From: Blautia faecicola
Lineage (GTDB): Bacteria; Bacillota; Clostridia; Lachnospirales; Lachnospiraceae
Length of the DNA: 64,000 nt
NCBI RefSeq assembly: GCF_004123145.1
Contig: NZ_SDKC01000001.1
Span: forward strand, 1,383,501-1,447,500
Direction of reading: 5' to 3'
The notes under the pieces are model-generated. The model was not told the DNA's origin, did no database searches, and saw only the letters and a program-made list of their open reading frames with translations. The translations under genes and the position numbers were made by a program. Positions 16,926-26,273 of the stretch are shown here, one piece after another (positions within the stretch are counted from its first letter, which is position 1; every line of letters begins with the position of its first letter).

Positions 16926-17548
16926 TAAGTTTTATTGGTTATTACAATTACACGGTGATTCTGACGTATATCAGTCTGTTTTGTTCCATCGCGGGGATGT
17001 TGTTTACTGTGAACGGGTGGTATAAAATGGCAGTGTTGTGCCTGGCTCTTTCGGGACTGTGTGACATGTTTGACGGAAAAATCGCCAGAAGAAAGACAGA
17101 CCGTACGGATGATGAAAAATGTTTTGGTATTCAGATCGATTCCCTGTGTGACATGGTCTGCTTTGGAGCATTTCCGATTCTGCTGGCCTACAGCCTTGGT
17201 ATGAGAGGACCGATTGGTATCGTGATCCTTGCATGGTACGGAATGAATGGTGTGGTCCGTCTCGGTTACTTTAATGTCTGTGAGACAAAACGTCAGGAAG
17301 AGACGGAGGAAGTGAGAAAATATTACAGCGGTCTGCCGATCACATCGATCGCTGTCGTGCTGCCGCTGGTGTTTGTGCTGCATACGGTGCTGAGGAACCA
17401 TTTTGCAGTGGCACTTCATGTGGCTATGTTTGTTGTCGGTACGCTGTTTGTGACGAATATCCAGGTGAAAAAACCCAGGAATTCCACACTGGCAGTCCTG
17501 GTCGGCGTTGTTGCCCTGGCAATCTTAAAAATCTTTCATGTTTTTTAG
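16922..17548 (+). CDS. pssA: CDP-diacylglycerol-serine O-phosphatidyltransferase
   Basis: 208-residue membrane enzyme making phosphatidylserine from CDP-diacylglycerol and L-serine. The CDP-alcohol phosphatidyltransferase motif is complete: Asp48, Asp51-Gly52, Ala55-Arg56, Gly69, Asp73 and Asp77. Several membrane helices follow. The start overlaps the stop of the upstream flippase-like gene (ATGA). The next gene is phosphatidylserine decarboxylase, giving the two-step route to phosphatidylethanolamine. Length is normal for Gram-positive PssA. Confidence 0.92.
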   Translation: MISFIGYYNYTVILTYISLFCSIAGMLFTVNGWYKMAVLCLALSGLCDMFDGKIARRKTDRTDDEKCFGIQIDSLCDMVCFGAFPILLAYSLGMRGPIGIVILAWYGMNGVVRLGYFNVCETKRQEETEEVRKYYSGLPITSIAVVLPLVFVLHTVLRNHFAVALHVAMFVVGTLFVTNIQVKKPRNSTLAVLVGVVALAILKIFHVF

Positions 17549-17566
17549 TTTTTAATAATGATGAAC

Positions 17567-17624
17567 AAAAGCCGAAATGTATTACGGAGTATTGCAGATG
17601 ACATACGACAACATTTTGGCTTGT
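17567..17624 (+). other. Inverted repeat between pssA and psd
   Basis: AAGCCGAAATGT (17569-17580) can pair with ACATTTTGGCTT (17611-17622) around a 30-base loop, followed by TGTGTTTT. This could be an attenuator or processing site that sets psd expression apart from pssA. Confidence 0.35.
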
Positions 17625-17698
17625 GTTTTATACATGTTTTTTCGAAAAGTCAGGTACAGAATAATTCTGAGAACATATATGTAAAAGGGAGAGAGCAT

Positions 17699-18577
17699 AT
17701 GAAATACGCAGATCGATACGGAAATCGCTGGGAAGAGACCGGATTGCAGGATCGTTTTCTGGAAAAATTATATAAAAGCGTACCGGGGCGTGCGGTGGTA
17801 AAAGTGCTGGTACATCCGTGGGTTTCCGGAATGGGTGGCTGGATATTGAGCCAGAAAGCATCCTGCTGGCTGATCCCGTTATTCTTAAAAGGACATTCGA
17901 TGGATCAGTCCGGCTGGGTCAAACGAAGATTTACCTCCTATAATGATTTTTTTATGAGAAAGCTGAAATCGGGACAACGTCCGGTGGAAGAAGATACGGC
18001 GCGGATCATCAGTCCCTGTGATGCCAAACTTACCGTCTGTCCGATCACGGAGTACGGGATCATGAAGATCAAGCATACGCCGTATACGGTAAAAGAACTG
18101 TTAAAGAGTGAAAAACTGGCTCGTGCCTATGAAGGCGGCTATGGATTCGTTTACCGCTTGACAGTGGACGACTATCACAGGTATATTTATACAGAAACCG
18201 GAAAAAAATCCGGCAACTATAAGATACCCGGAATCTTCCATACGGTTAACCCGATTGCAAACGATCAGGAGCCGATCTATAAGGAAAATACCAGAGAGTT
18301 CTGCCTGATCAGGACAACCGATGCAGGAACCGTCCTGCAGATGGAAGTCGGCGCGCTGATGGTCGGAAAGATCGAGAATGATCAGGAAGAAGCGTTTGTA
18401 CACCGGGGCGAAGAAAAGGGAAGATTTGCATTTGGCGGATCCACGATCGTGGTGCTTTACCAGCGGGGACGGGTACATCCGGATGAAGATCTTCTGAAAA
18501 ACAGCCGAGATGGTTACGAGACAAAAGTAACCCAGGGAGAGGCTGTGGGAGATAAGGTGAAACGATGCAGAAAATAA
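17699..18577 (+). CDS. psd: Phosphatidylserine decarboxylase
   Basis: 292-residue pyruvoyl-dependent enzyme that converts phosphatidylserine to phosphatidylethanolamine. The self-cleavage motif is GGST (Gly246-Gly247-Ser248-Thr249); Ser248 would become the pyruvoyl group, as in the clostridial variant of the LGST motif. Conserved YHRYIY and the DAKLTV segment support the family. The frame is open from 17558, but GGGAGAG before ATG 17699 and the normal N-terminus (MKYADRYGNRWEE) favour 17699. Its 3' end overlaps queH by 13 bases. Confidence 0.9.
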   Translation: MKYADRYGNRWEETGLQDRFLEKLYKSVPGRAVVKVLVHPWVSGMGGWILSQKASCWLIPLFLKGHSMDQSGWVKRRFTSYNDFFMRKLKSGQRPVEEDTARIISPCDAKLTVCPITEYGIMKIKHTPYTVKELLKSEKLARAYEGGYGFVYRLTVDDYHRYIYTETGKKSGNYKIPGIFHTVNPIANDQEPIYKENTREFCLIRTTDAGTVLQMEVGALMVGKIENDQEEAFVHRGEEKGRFAFGGSTIVVLYQRGRVHPDEDLLKNSRDGYETKVTQGEAVGDKVKRCRK

Positions 18578-19230
18578 ATTATCAGAAATTAATGGAAAAT
18601 GAAATCGCACACAACAGGCAGGAGCAGAAAGTTCCTGCCTTGCTTTTACACAGCTGTTGCGCGCCGTGCAGCAGTTACTGTCTGGAGACACTGAGTGAGG
18701 ACTTTGCGATCACGGTGTTTTATTACAATCCCAACATTTATCCGGAAGAAGAATACTGGAAAAGGGTGAGAGAACAGGAGCGGTTTATCGGTCTTCTGCC
18801 TGCGAAACATAAAATCTCTTTTCTGGAAGGCAACTATGAAAAAGAACGGTTTTATGAGACAGTAAAAGGCATGGAGAAGATCCCGGAGGGCGGAGAGCGG
18901 TGCTTTGCCTGTTACCGCCTGCGGCTGTCGGAGGCAATCAAAGAGGCCGAGAAGGGTGGATTTGACTATGTGACGACCACGCTGACGATCAGTCCGATGA
19001 AAAATGCACAGAAATTAAATGAGATCGGAGAAGAACTGTGCCGGGATACAAAAGTGGCGTGGCTGCCGTCGGATTTTAAGAAGAAAAACGGGTACAAACG
19101 ATCCACAGAACTGTCAAAAGAATACGGGATGTACCGGCAGGATTACTGCGGATGTGTGTTCTCGATGCGGGAGCGTGAAGAGCAAAAAGCCCGGATCGAG
19201 CAGGAAATCTTGCAGAATAACGGAATATAA
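18565..19230 (+). CDS. queH: Epoxyqueuosine reductase QueH
   Basis: 221 residues of the DUF208/QueH family, which performs the last step of queuosine synthesis on tRNA without cobalamin (the alternative to QueG). Visible are the CCAPCSS motif near the N-terminus, the CFACYRLRL motif and the QDYCGC motif, which together give the Fe-S and metal cysteines. The start overlaps the end of psd, so it is the last gene of the lipid operon, although the functions look unrelated. No other queuosine gene is in the window. Confidence 0.88.
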   Translation: MQKINYQKLMENEIAHNRQEQKVPALLLHSCCAPCSSYCLETLSEDFAITVFYYNPNIYPEEEYWKRVREQERFIGLLPAKHKISFLEGNYEKERFYETVKGMEKIPEGGERCFACYRLRLSEAIKEAEKGGFDYVTTTLTISPMKNAQKLNEIGEELCRDTKVAWLPSDFKKKNGYKRSTELSKEYGMYRQDYCGCVFSMREREEQKARIEQEILQNNGI

Positions 19231-19384
19231 AAAGCGACTTGCGCCGACACAGGATTAATGATAGAATGATTTCAGACTTTACTATGAGAAAGTAAATGGC
19301 AGTGAATCCGCTGATTCCCGGATAATTTAAGAGAGGAACAGGAAAAGAAGTCTGCCGGAAAATACAGGGAAGAGAGGAAACAAT

Positions 19385-20764
19385 ATGGCACAGTTATGGG
19401 GAGGCCGTTTTACAAAAGAAACGGACAAACTTGTATATAATTTTAACGCATCCATCGGATTCGATCAGAAGTTTTTCCATCAGGATGTACAGGGAAGCAA
19501 AGCACATGTGACGATGCTTGCAAAACAGGGGATTCTGACGGAAGAGGAAAAAAATCAGATCATCGCCGGACTGGACAGTATCGTGGCGGATGTGGATGCC
19601 GGTAAACTGGAGATCACCAGTGAGTACGAAGATATCCACAGTTTTGTGGAGGCAAATCTGATCGACCGGATCGGTGACGCAGGTAAGAAACTGCACACCG
19701 GACGAAGCAGAAATGATCAGGTAGCGCTGGATATGAAACTGTATGTCAGAGACGAGATCAAAGAACTGGATGAACTGGTGAAGAAGCTGCTGGTGACACT
19801 GAATAAGATCATGGAAGAAAACCTGCATACCTATATGCCGGGATTTACCCATCTGCAGAAAGCGCAGCCGATCACGCTGGCTCACCACATGGGTGCTTAC
19901 TTTGAGATGTTCCGCAGAGACAGAAGCCGTCTGGCAGACATTTACGCCAGAATGAACTATTGCCCACTGGGAAGCGGAGCGCTTGCAGGAACCACCTATC
20001 CGCTGGATCGTGCCTACAGTGCCGAACTGATGGGATTTGCCGGTCCTACGATGAACAGTATGGATTCCGTAGCAGACAGAGATTATGTGATCGAACTGTT
20101 ATCTGCCATGTCCACGATCATGATGCATCTGAGCCGTTTTTCCGAGGAAATCATCATCTGGAACTCCAACGAGTATCAGTTTGTGGAGATTGATGATGCC
20201 TACAGCACCGGAAGCAGCATCATGCCGCAGAAGAAAAACCCGGATATCGCCGAGCTGGTAAGAGGAAAGACCGGTCGTGTCTATGGCGCACTGATGTCCA
20301 TTCTGACAACCATGAAGGGAATCCCGCTGGCATATAATAAAGACATGCAGGAAGATAAAGAACTGACCTTTGACGCCATCGATACCGTAAAGGGATGTCT
20401 GGCTCTGTTTGAGGGTATGGTTTCCACAATGAAGTTCCGGAATGATGTAATGGAAAACAGCGCAAAACACGGATTTACCAACGCCACCGATGCGGCAGAT
20501 TATCTGGTAAACCACGGCGTACCGTTCCGTGACGCACACGGTATTGTTGGACGTCTGGTACTGTATTGTCTGGATAAGAAAATCTCACTGGATGAGATGA
20601 GCCTGGAAGAATACAAAGCCATCAGTCCGGTATTTGAAGAGGATATTTACGAAGCCATCAGCATCAAGACTTGCGTGGAAAAACGTATGACGATCGGTGC
20701 TCCGGGACCGGATGCGATGGCGAAAGTCGTAGAGTGGAATAAAAAATATCTGGAAGAAAACTAA
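19385..20764 (+). CDS. argH: Argininosuccinate lyase
   Basis: 459-residue cytoplasmic enzyme splitting argininosuccinate into arginine and fumarate. The fumarase/aspartase signature GSSIMPQKKNP starts at Gly276 and carries the catalytic serine loop; TGRSRNDQVALD and the HMGAYFEMF region also match. Length is standard. AGAGAGG precedes ATG 19385. argG is not adjacent. The 150-base leader shows no clear riboswitch or ARG box. Confidence 0.95.
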   Translation: MAQLWGGRFTKETDKLVYNFNASIGFDQKFFHQDVQGSKAHVTMLAKQGILTEEEKNQIIAGLDSIVADVDAGKLEITSEYEDIHSFVEANLIDRIGDAGKKLHTGRSRNDQVALDMKLYVRDEIKELDELVKKLLVTLNKIMEENLHTYMPGFTHLQKAQPITLAHHMGAYFEMFRRDRSRLADIYARMNYCPLGSGALAGTTYPLDRAYSAELMGFAGPTMNSMDSVADRDYVIELLSAMSTIMMHLSRFSEEIIIWNSNEYQFVEIDDAYSTGSSIMPQKKNPDIAELVRGKTGRVYGALMSILTTMKGIPLAYNKDMQEDKELTFDAIDTVKGCLALFEGMVSTMKFRNDVMENSAKHGFTNATDAADYLVNHGVPFRDAHGIVGRLVLYCLDKKISLDEMSLEEYKAISPVFEEDIYEAISIKTCVEKRMTIGAPGPDAMAKVVEWNKKYLEEN

Positions 20765-20771
20765 AAAAGTG

Positions 20772-20800
20772 TTGATTTTTTCAAAAAACTGGTATAGTAT
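20772..20800 (+). promoter_or_regulatory. Sigma-A promoter of asd
   Basis: TTGATT at 20772-20777 and TAGTAT at 20795-20800, 17-base spacer. Confidence 0.6.
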
Positions 20801-20885
20801 TACCAAGTAAATACAAATGTACGCGAGAGAAATACAAAAAGTAACGGTTGTGCATTGAGTAAGAAGAATGAGGAGTGAAATCACA

Positions 20886-21971
20886 ATGAGCAGCAAATTA
20901 AGAGTAGGTATTTTAGGAGCAACAGGAATGGTAGGACAGAGATTCATCTCTCTGCTGGAAAATCATCCGTGGTTTGAAGTAGTAACCGTAGCAGCATCCC
21001 CGAGAAGTGCAGGAAAAACATATGAAGAAGCCGTAGGCGGACGCTGGAAAATGGACACTCCGATGCCGGAAGCTGTAAAGAAACTGGTAGTTATGAATGT
21101 AAACGAAGTGGAGAAAGTAGCTTCCACCGTTGATTTTGTATTTTCCGCAGTTGATATGTCCAAAGAGGAAATCAAAGCGATCGAAGAAGAATATGCAAAA
21201 ACGGAGACGCCGGTTGTATCCAACAACAGTGCCCACAGATGGACACCGGATGTACCGATGGTAGTGCCGGAGATCAATCCGGAACACTTTGAAGTTATCG
21301 AATCTCAGAAAAAACGTCTGGGAACTACCCGTGGATTTATCGCTGTAAAACCGAACTGCTCCATCCAGAGCTACGCACCGGTTCTGACCGCTTGGAAAGA
21401 GTTCGAGCCATATGAAGTGGTTGCTACTACATATCAGGCGATTTCCGGAGCAGGTAAAACATTCAAAGACTGGCCGGAGATGGTAGAAAACATCATCCCG
21501 TATATCGGTGGAGAAGAAGAAAAGAGCGAACAGGAACCGCTTCGTATCTGGGGTAAAGTAGAAAACGGCCAGATCGTAAAAGCTACCGAGCCGGTGATCA
21601 CCTGCCAGTGTATCCGTGTTCCGGTTCTGAACGGACATACCGCAGCAGTCTTTGTAAAATTCAGAAAGAATCCTACCAAAGAACAGCTGATCGAAAAACT
21701 GGTGAACTTCAAAGGATTCCCACAGGAAGCAGAACTTCCGAGTGCTCCGAAGCAGTTTATCCAGTATCTGGAAGAAGATAACCGTCCACAGGTAAAACTG
21801 GATGTCAACTTTGAAAACGGTATGGGAATCAGCGTAGGACGTCTGAGAGAAGACACCGTATACGACTGGAAATTCGTAGGTCTGTCCCACAACACCGTAA
21901 GAGGAGCTGCAGGCGGCGCTGTTCTGTGTGCAGAGACTCTGAAAGCAAAAGGATATATTCAGGCAAAATAA
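20886..21971 (+). CDS. asd: Aspartate-semialdehyde dehydrogenase
   Basis: 361-residue NADPH-dependent enzyme reducing aspartyl phosphate to aspartate semialdehyde, the branch point to lysine/diaminopimelate, threonine and methionine. The N-terminal Rossmann motif is GILGATGMVGQ; the catalytic cysteine is Cys158 in VKPNCSIQ; GRLREDTVYDWKF is conserved near the end. AGGAG at 20871-20875 points to ATG 20886 rather than the in-frame ATG at 20868. It appears monocistronic with its own promoter and terminator. It is the longer archaeal/clostridial-like form of the family. Confidence 0.93.
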   Translation: MSSKLRVGILGATGMVGQRFISLLENHPWFEVVTVAASPRSAGKTYEEAVGGRWKMDTPMPEAVKKLVVMNVNEVEKVASTVDFVFSAVDMSKEEIKAIEEEYAKTETPVVSNNSAHRWTPDVPMVVPEINPEHFEVIESQKKRLGTTRGFIAVKPNCSIQSYAPVLTAWKEFEPYEVVATTYQAISGAGKTFKDWPEMVENIIPYIGGEEEKSEQEPLRIWGKVENGQIVKATEPVITCQCIRVPVLNGHTAAVFVKFRKNPTKEQLIEKLVNFKGFPQEAELPSAPKQFIQYLEEDNRPQVKLDVNFENGMGISVGRLREDTVYDWKFVGLSHNTVRGAAGGAVLCAETLKAKGYIQAK

Positions 21972-21997
21972 GAAATAAGATAAGAAACGATATACGA

Positions 21998-22044
21998 ACA
22001 GGATTTTGGATGTGTGCTTGCATATTCAGGATCCTGTTTTTTAT
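21998..22044 (+). terminator. Terminator after asd
   Basis: AACAGGAT (21998-22005) pairs with ATCCTGTT (22031-22038), followed by a T-run. Confidence 0.7.
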
Positions 22045-22130
22045 GCAAGTAACGAGCAAAAGGCAACGCCTGCGTGAGAGAAGATTGTTATATTATATGT
22101 TCTAAATTGCAAGACTCAAAAACCGTAACA

Positions 22131-22212
22131 CTTGAATTTATCTGTGAAAAAAGGTATACTCTTTGGTGCCCTGTGCCGGAGTCCTTTCAAACACACTCTG
22201 GCGGTTACAGGG
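22131..22212 (+). promoter_or_regulatory. topB promoter and 5' UTR stem-loop
   Basis: TTGAAT (22131-22136) and TATACT (22155-22160) form a promoter with an 18-base spacer. Immediately at the expected transcript start, CCCTGTGCCGGAGT (22169-22182) pairs with ACTCTGGCGG..ACAGGG (22195-22212). There is no T-run after it, so it looks like an mRNA-stabilising or autoregulatory 5' hairpin rather than a terminator. Confidence 0.55.
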
Positions 22213-22242
22213 TTCTGAAGAGATAAGAAAGGGTTAAAATAC

Positions 22243-24369
22243 ATGAAAAAATCCGTATTTATCGCAGAGAAACCAAGCGTTGCCCAGGAATTTGCCAAAG
22301 CTTTAAAGGTGAAGACCACGCGGCATGACGGCTATCTGGAGTCGGAAAATACCATTGTGACCTGGTGTGTAGGTCATCTGGTAACCATGAGTTATCCGGA
22401 AGTCTACGATATCAAATACAAACGCTGGACTCTGGAGACACTTCCTTTCCTTCCGGGAGAATTCAAGTATGAAGTGATCCCGGCGGTGAGAAAGCAGTTT
22501 GAGATCGTCAGCGGACTTTTGAACCGTGCAGACGTGGAAACCATCTATGTCTGTACCGATTCGGGAAGAGAGGGAGAATACATCTACCGTCTGGTGGCCC
22601 AGATGGCCGGTGTAAAAGGAAAAAAAGAAAAACGAGTCTGGATCGATTCCCAGACAGAAGAAGAGATCATCCGTGGAATCAAAGAAGCCAAAGACCTGAG
22701 TGCCTATGATAACCTGAGTGCGTCGGCTTATCTGCGTGCCAAAGAAGATTATCTGATGGGAATTAATTTTTCCAGAATCCTTACCTTACGGTATGGAAAC
22801 AGTGTGTCGAATTATCTGGGAAATAAATACCAGGTGATCTCTGTGGGAAGGGTAATGACCTGTGTTCTTGGCATGGTGGTGCGAAGAGAGCGGGAGATCC
22901 GGGAATTTGTTAAAACGCCATTTTACCGTGTACTCGGAAAGTTCTCCCTGGAAGGACGTTCGTTCGAGGGAGAGTGGAGAGCGGTAGAAGGCAGCCGATA
23001 CTTTCAGTCACCAGATCTGTACAAAGAAAATGGTTTTAAAGACCGAAACCGGGCAGAAGAATTGAAGGAAATTCTGGAACGGGAAAGTGCTGTTACACAG
23101 GCAGATGCGGGGATGCACGAACTGTCGCAGCCTGTAGTGAACGGGATAACAGGCGGTCATTCGGGACAATCGGATACAGGATCCGTTTCGGTATCGGCGG
23201 CGCATCAGGCCATTCTGGAAAAAATTGAGAAGAAAAAAGAAAAGAAAAATCCACCGTTATTATATAACCTGGCAGAATTACAAAATGACTGTTCCCGGAT
23301 GTTCAAGATCAGTCCGGATGAAACGCTGCGGGTGGTACAGGAATTGTATGAAAAAAAACTGGTAACGTATCCGAGAACGGATGCCCGTGTCCTTTCCACC
23401 GCGGTAGCCAAAGAAATCAGTCGCAATCTGAAAGGATTGATCAGATACCAGATGGCAGCTTCGTTTGCCCAGGAGATTCTGGAAAAAGAAAGTTTTAAAG
23501 GCATAGAAAAGACCAGATACGTCAACGACAAACAGATCACGGACCATTATGCGATCATTCCTACTGGACAAGGTCTGCAGAATCTGAGCCGTCTGCCACA
23601 GATTTCCCAGAAAGTATATCAGGTGATTGTGCGCCGCTTTTTAAGTGTGTTCTACCCGGCAGCAGTTTATCAGAAGGTCAGTCTGGTGTCGGCGATCGGA
23701 AAAGAAAAACTGTTTTCCAGTTTTAAAGTTCTGGTGGAGGAAGGATATCTGAAGGTTGCCAACGTTCTTTCCAGAAAAAAAGAAGAAGACCCGAAGAATG
23801 CAGAAGAAAAGACAGATGATATCCAGTGCGATGCCGGATTTCTCGCCTGCCTGCAGCAGCTAAAGAAGGGAGCGGTTCTTCCGGTGGAAGAATTTTCCAT
23901 CAAGGAAGGGGAAACCTCTCCGCCCAAGCGCTATAATTCCGGTACCATGATCCTGGCCATGGAAAATGCAGGTCAGCTGATTGAAGATGAAGAACTCCGG
24001 GCACAGATCAAAGGAAGCGGCATCGGAACCAGTGCGACCAGAGCGGAGATCCTGAAAAAACTGGTAAATATCAAGTACATCAGTCTGAATAAAAAGACAC
24101 AGGTGATCACACCCACACAGCTTGGAGAGATGATCTATGAAGTGGTCAACGCATCCATCCGAGCCCTTCTGAATCCGGAGCTTACGGCAAGCTGGGAAAA
24201 GGGATTAAATTATGTGGCGGAAGGAAGTATCACTTCCCAGGAATATATGGATAAACTGGAACATTTTATCCGGGTAAAAGTAGGCGGAGTGCTCCAGGTG
24301 AATTATCAGGTAGCATTGCGAAGCAGATATGACAGCATCGCAGCGAATTATAAAAAAGGAGGAAAATAA
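22243..24369 (+). CDS. topB: DNA topoisomerase III (type IA)
   Basis: 708 residues. The N-terminal Toprim domain begins FIAEKPSVAQEF and has the acidic DSGREGEY motif. The catalytic tyrosine is Tyr376 in TYPRTDAR, and the GTSATRAEI segment follows in the C-terminal part of the core. The C-terminus has no zinc-ribbon repeats. It relaxes and decatenates single-stranded or precatenane DNA. The Toprim-to-Tyr spacing is longer than in E. coli TopB owing to an inserted charged segment around residues 290-330. It is followed after two bases by the hexapeptide-repeat gene, so they are co-transcribed. Confidence 0.9.
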   Translation: MKKSVFIAEKPSVAQEFAKALKVKTTRHDGYLESENTIVTWCVGHLVTMSYPEVYDIKYKRWTLETLPFLPGEFKYEVIPAVRKQFEIVSGLLNRADVETIYVCTDSGREGEYIYRLVAQMAGVKGKKEKRVWIDSQTEEEIIRGIKEAKDLSAYDNLSASAYLRAKEDYLMGINFSRILTLRYGNSVSNYLGNKYQVISVGRVMTCVLGMVVRREREIREFVKTPFYRVLGKFSLEGRSFEGEWRAVEGSRYFQSPDLYKENGFKDRNRAEELKEILERESAVTQADAGMHELSQPVVNGITGGHSGQSDTGSVSVSAAHQAILEKIEKKKEKKNPPLLYNLAELQNDCSRMFKISPDETLRVVQELYEKKLVTYPRTDARVLSTAVAKEISRNLKGLIRYQMAASFAQEILEKESFKGIEKTRYVNDKQITDHYAIIPTGQGLQNLSRLPQISQKVYQVIVRRFLSVFYPAAVYQKVSLVSAIGKEKLFSSFKVLVEEGYLKVANVLSRKKEEDPKNAEEKTDDIQCDAGFLACLQQLKKGAVLPVEEFSIKEGETSPPKRYNSGTMILAMENAGQLIEDEELRAQIKGSGIGTSATRAEILKKLVNIKYISLNKKTQVITPTQLGEMIYEVVNASIRALLNPELTASWEKGLNYVAEGSITSQEYMDKLEHFIRVKVGGVLQVNYQVALRSRYDSIAANYKKGGK

Positions 24370-24371
24370 CT

Positions 24372-25043
24372 ATGAGTATGGAAAGTATCCAGATTAAAAA
24401 CATGTATGATCTGAATGAGACGATCGCAGCAGAGATTTTTGAGGGAAAGACCTATCCGTGGGAGGTTCTGCCGCTGATCAAAGAATTTATCGTAAAGCTG
24501 GGAAATACCCTGAGCCCGGAAGAGTATGATAAGATCGGTGAGGATATCTGGGTGGCAAAATCGGCTACAATCGCGCCTACCGTTGCTTTAAATGGCCCGT
24601 GTATTATCGGTAAGGATGCAGAAGTGCGCCAGTGTGCATTTATCCGTGGCAGCGCGATCATCGGTGAGGGTGCTGTGGTTGGTAATTCTACAGAGCTTAA
24701 GAATGTGATTTTGTTTAATAAGGTTCAGGTTCCGCATTATAACTATGTAGGTGATTCTGTGCTGGGATATAAGGCACATATGGGAGCAGGATCGATCACT
24801 TCCAATGTGAAATCTGATAAGAAGCTGGTGGTTGTGCATGGAGATGGATACGATATCGAAACCGGTATGAAGAAATTTGGAGCGATGCTGGGAGATAATG
24901 TGGAAGTCGGATGTAATTCGGTGTTGAATCCGGGAACTGTTGTCGGACGGGAGAGTAATATCTATCCGCTGTCTTGTGTTCGCGGAGTTGTGCCGGAGAA
25001 GTCTATTTTTAAGAAGGCCGGGGATGTTGTGGCGAAGAGATAG
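24372..25043 (+). CDS. Left-handed beta-helix (hexapeptide-repeat) acyltransferase-like protein
   Basis: 223 residues. After a helical N-terminus (about 1-60) come imperfect hexapeptide repeats (SATIAPTVAL, IIGKDAEV, IGEGAVVGNSTEL, LGDNVEVGCNSVL) typical of the C-terminal acetyltransferase half of GlmU-like proteins. No nucleotidyltransferase domain is present, so it is at most an N-acyltransferase or a sugar-nucleotide-pathway relative. It follows topB by two bases. Codon use becomes more AT-ending towards its 3' end. Substrate unknown. Confidence 0.75.
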   Translation: MSMESIQIKNMYDLNETIAAEIFEGKTYPWEVLPLIKEFIVKLGNTLSPEEYDKIGEDIWVAKSATIAPTVALNGPCIIGKDAEVRQCAFIRGSAIIGEGAVVGNSTELKNVILFNKVQVPHYNYVGDSVLGYKAHMGAGSITSNVKSDKKLVVVHGDGYDIETGMKKFGAMLGDNVEVGCNSVLNPGTVVGRESNIYPLSCVRGVVPEKSIFKKAGDVVAKR

Positions 25044-25143
25044 GATGCTAGGTAAAATTTTCTGTGAGATAGAGAAGTAAATAAGGGAACAGGGTTTAAG
25101 AAAATAGAAGTTAATTGCAGAGTTAGTGGCTTTGAGAAAATTT

Positions 25144-25206
25144 AAAAAGGCTGTAGCTGATGGATGATCTTTGGGAGATGATTCCATTAGCTACAGCCTT
25201 TTATGA
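25144..25206 (+). terminator. Long-stem terminator
   Basis: AAAAGGCTGTAGCTGATGGA (25145-25164) pairs with 25183-25202 with a single mismatch and flanking A/T runs. It closes the topB operon and may act in both directions. Confidence 0.85.
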
Positions 25207-25210
25207 TCGA

Positions 25211-25312
25211 TGTGAACAATGAGTCAAAGTTCGTGCTTGCATGAGAACTTGATAACCGCCTTGACAATGAGCAATGAAGCTGAAGTTTGTGTCTGTATGG
25301 AGTTTTGATATG
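25211..25312 (+). repeat. Two degenerate R2-type repeats in tandem
   Basis: 25211-25268 aligns over its length with the R2 unit (GAGTCAAAGTTCGTGCTTGC matches the R2 core). Its hairpin AAGTTC...GAACTT keeps pairing although the bases differ from other copies. 25269-25312 is a second, more decayed copy. No gene lies in the 300 bases between the terminator and the TraX-like gene. Confidence 0.6.
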
Positions 25313-25344
25313 TTTTGTTTATACGAATCAAAGTTCACACTGAC

Positions 25345-26091
25345 TCAGAAACAGTAATGCAGGATCAGACCGTAGATCAGCAGGTGTACCGGGTAGAACA
25401 GGTAGAAGAAGTATTTGAGGGAGATTCCCCGTTTCCCGTTGTACAGGTTGATCGGGATGAAGGCCAGGCAGGCGGGGGCTTCCCACAGGAGGCTCAGGCA
25501 GGAAACCAGGGTACAGAGAAATTTCTGATCATGGAACAGGTAGAGTAACAGGATCAGGATGATGCCTTTGTAGTCGTAGTCGGTCTGTAAAAGCCAGGCG
25601 GCGAGACAGCCGGCGGCAGCAATCAGGATTTTCCCTATCCAGAGGCGTGTCTGGTTTCCGGCTTTGTGGCACAGAGTGTCGATTCCCCAGATGGTCAGAA
25701 GTCCGAGAAACAGAGTGAAAAAAACGTTCTGATAACCGAAATTTACCGGTGTGTCGAATAAAGCATAGTCGAAGGGAAACTCCGACAGCAGGGCAAAGAG
25801 AAACAGCCTGGTGGCGTATTTCTTTTTGCTGGAAGTATGGAAGAAACCTTCGATCAGCAGGAAACAGAAGATCGGAAAGCCGATCCGGCCGATAAAGCGC
25901 ATGATCTGATATATGTTCCACCAGGGAATGGTCATGGAGATCGGGTGTCCAAGGAAAGCCGGATGTTCCTGCATCAGAATACCATATAGGATGATGCTTG
26001 CCGCAAAGTGATCGATCGCCATGGCGATGATGGCTATGATTTTCAGGGTGCTGCCGGAGAGGCAGCCTTTTTTTAATAAGGGAATATTCAT
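25345..26091 (-). CDS. TraX-family membrane protein
   Basis: 248 residues, polytopic (about seven to eight helices), of the TraX family (PF05857), first known from F-pilin N-acetylation and common as an orphan gene in Firmicutes. Conserved features: STLKIIAIIAMAIDHF at the N-terminus, RFIGRIGFPIFCFLLIEGF in the middle and FYLFYPVHLLIYG at the end. GAAAGGAAC on the minus strand precedes the ATG at 26091; the longer open frame to 26139 lacks a start signal. It stands alone with no conjugation genes nearby, so an acyltransferase-like membrane function is possible but unproved. Confidence 0.82.
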   Translation of the reverse strand: MNIPLLKKGCLSGSTLKIIAIIAMAIDHFAASIILYGILMQEHPAFLGHPISMTIPWWNIYQIMRFIGRIGFPIFCFLLIEGFFHTSSKKKYATRLFLFALLSEFPFDYALFDTPVNFGYQNVFFTLFLGLLTIWGIDTLCHKAGNQTRLWIGKILIAAAGCLAAWLLQTDYDYKGIILILLLYLFHDQKFLCTLVSCLSLLWEAPACLAFIPINLYNGKRGISLKYFFYLFYPVHLLIYGLILHYCF

Positions 26092-26273
26092 AATATGGTG
26101 ATGTTCCTTTCTTGATTTTTTGGGGGGTGTAACCCACATTTTGCAGGAAGCATTTTCAAACGTGTTCTGAAAATCTTTGAATTTTAGGAAATTCTTTTAT
26201 GGAATGGTATGGTCTTCCTGCAACAGGCATGCATATATTCTGAAAAAAGTATAGCAGTACCGAAAAAAATGTC

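Noticed and set aside
20913-21890. A 325-codon minus-strand frame over asd
   Set aside because: Antisense to a certain gene, with low-complexity Phe/Ser/Cys composition and no start signal.
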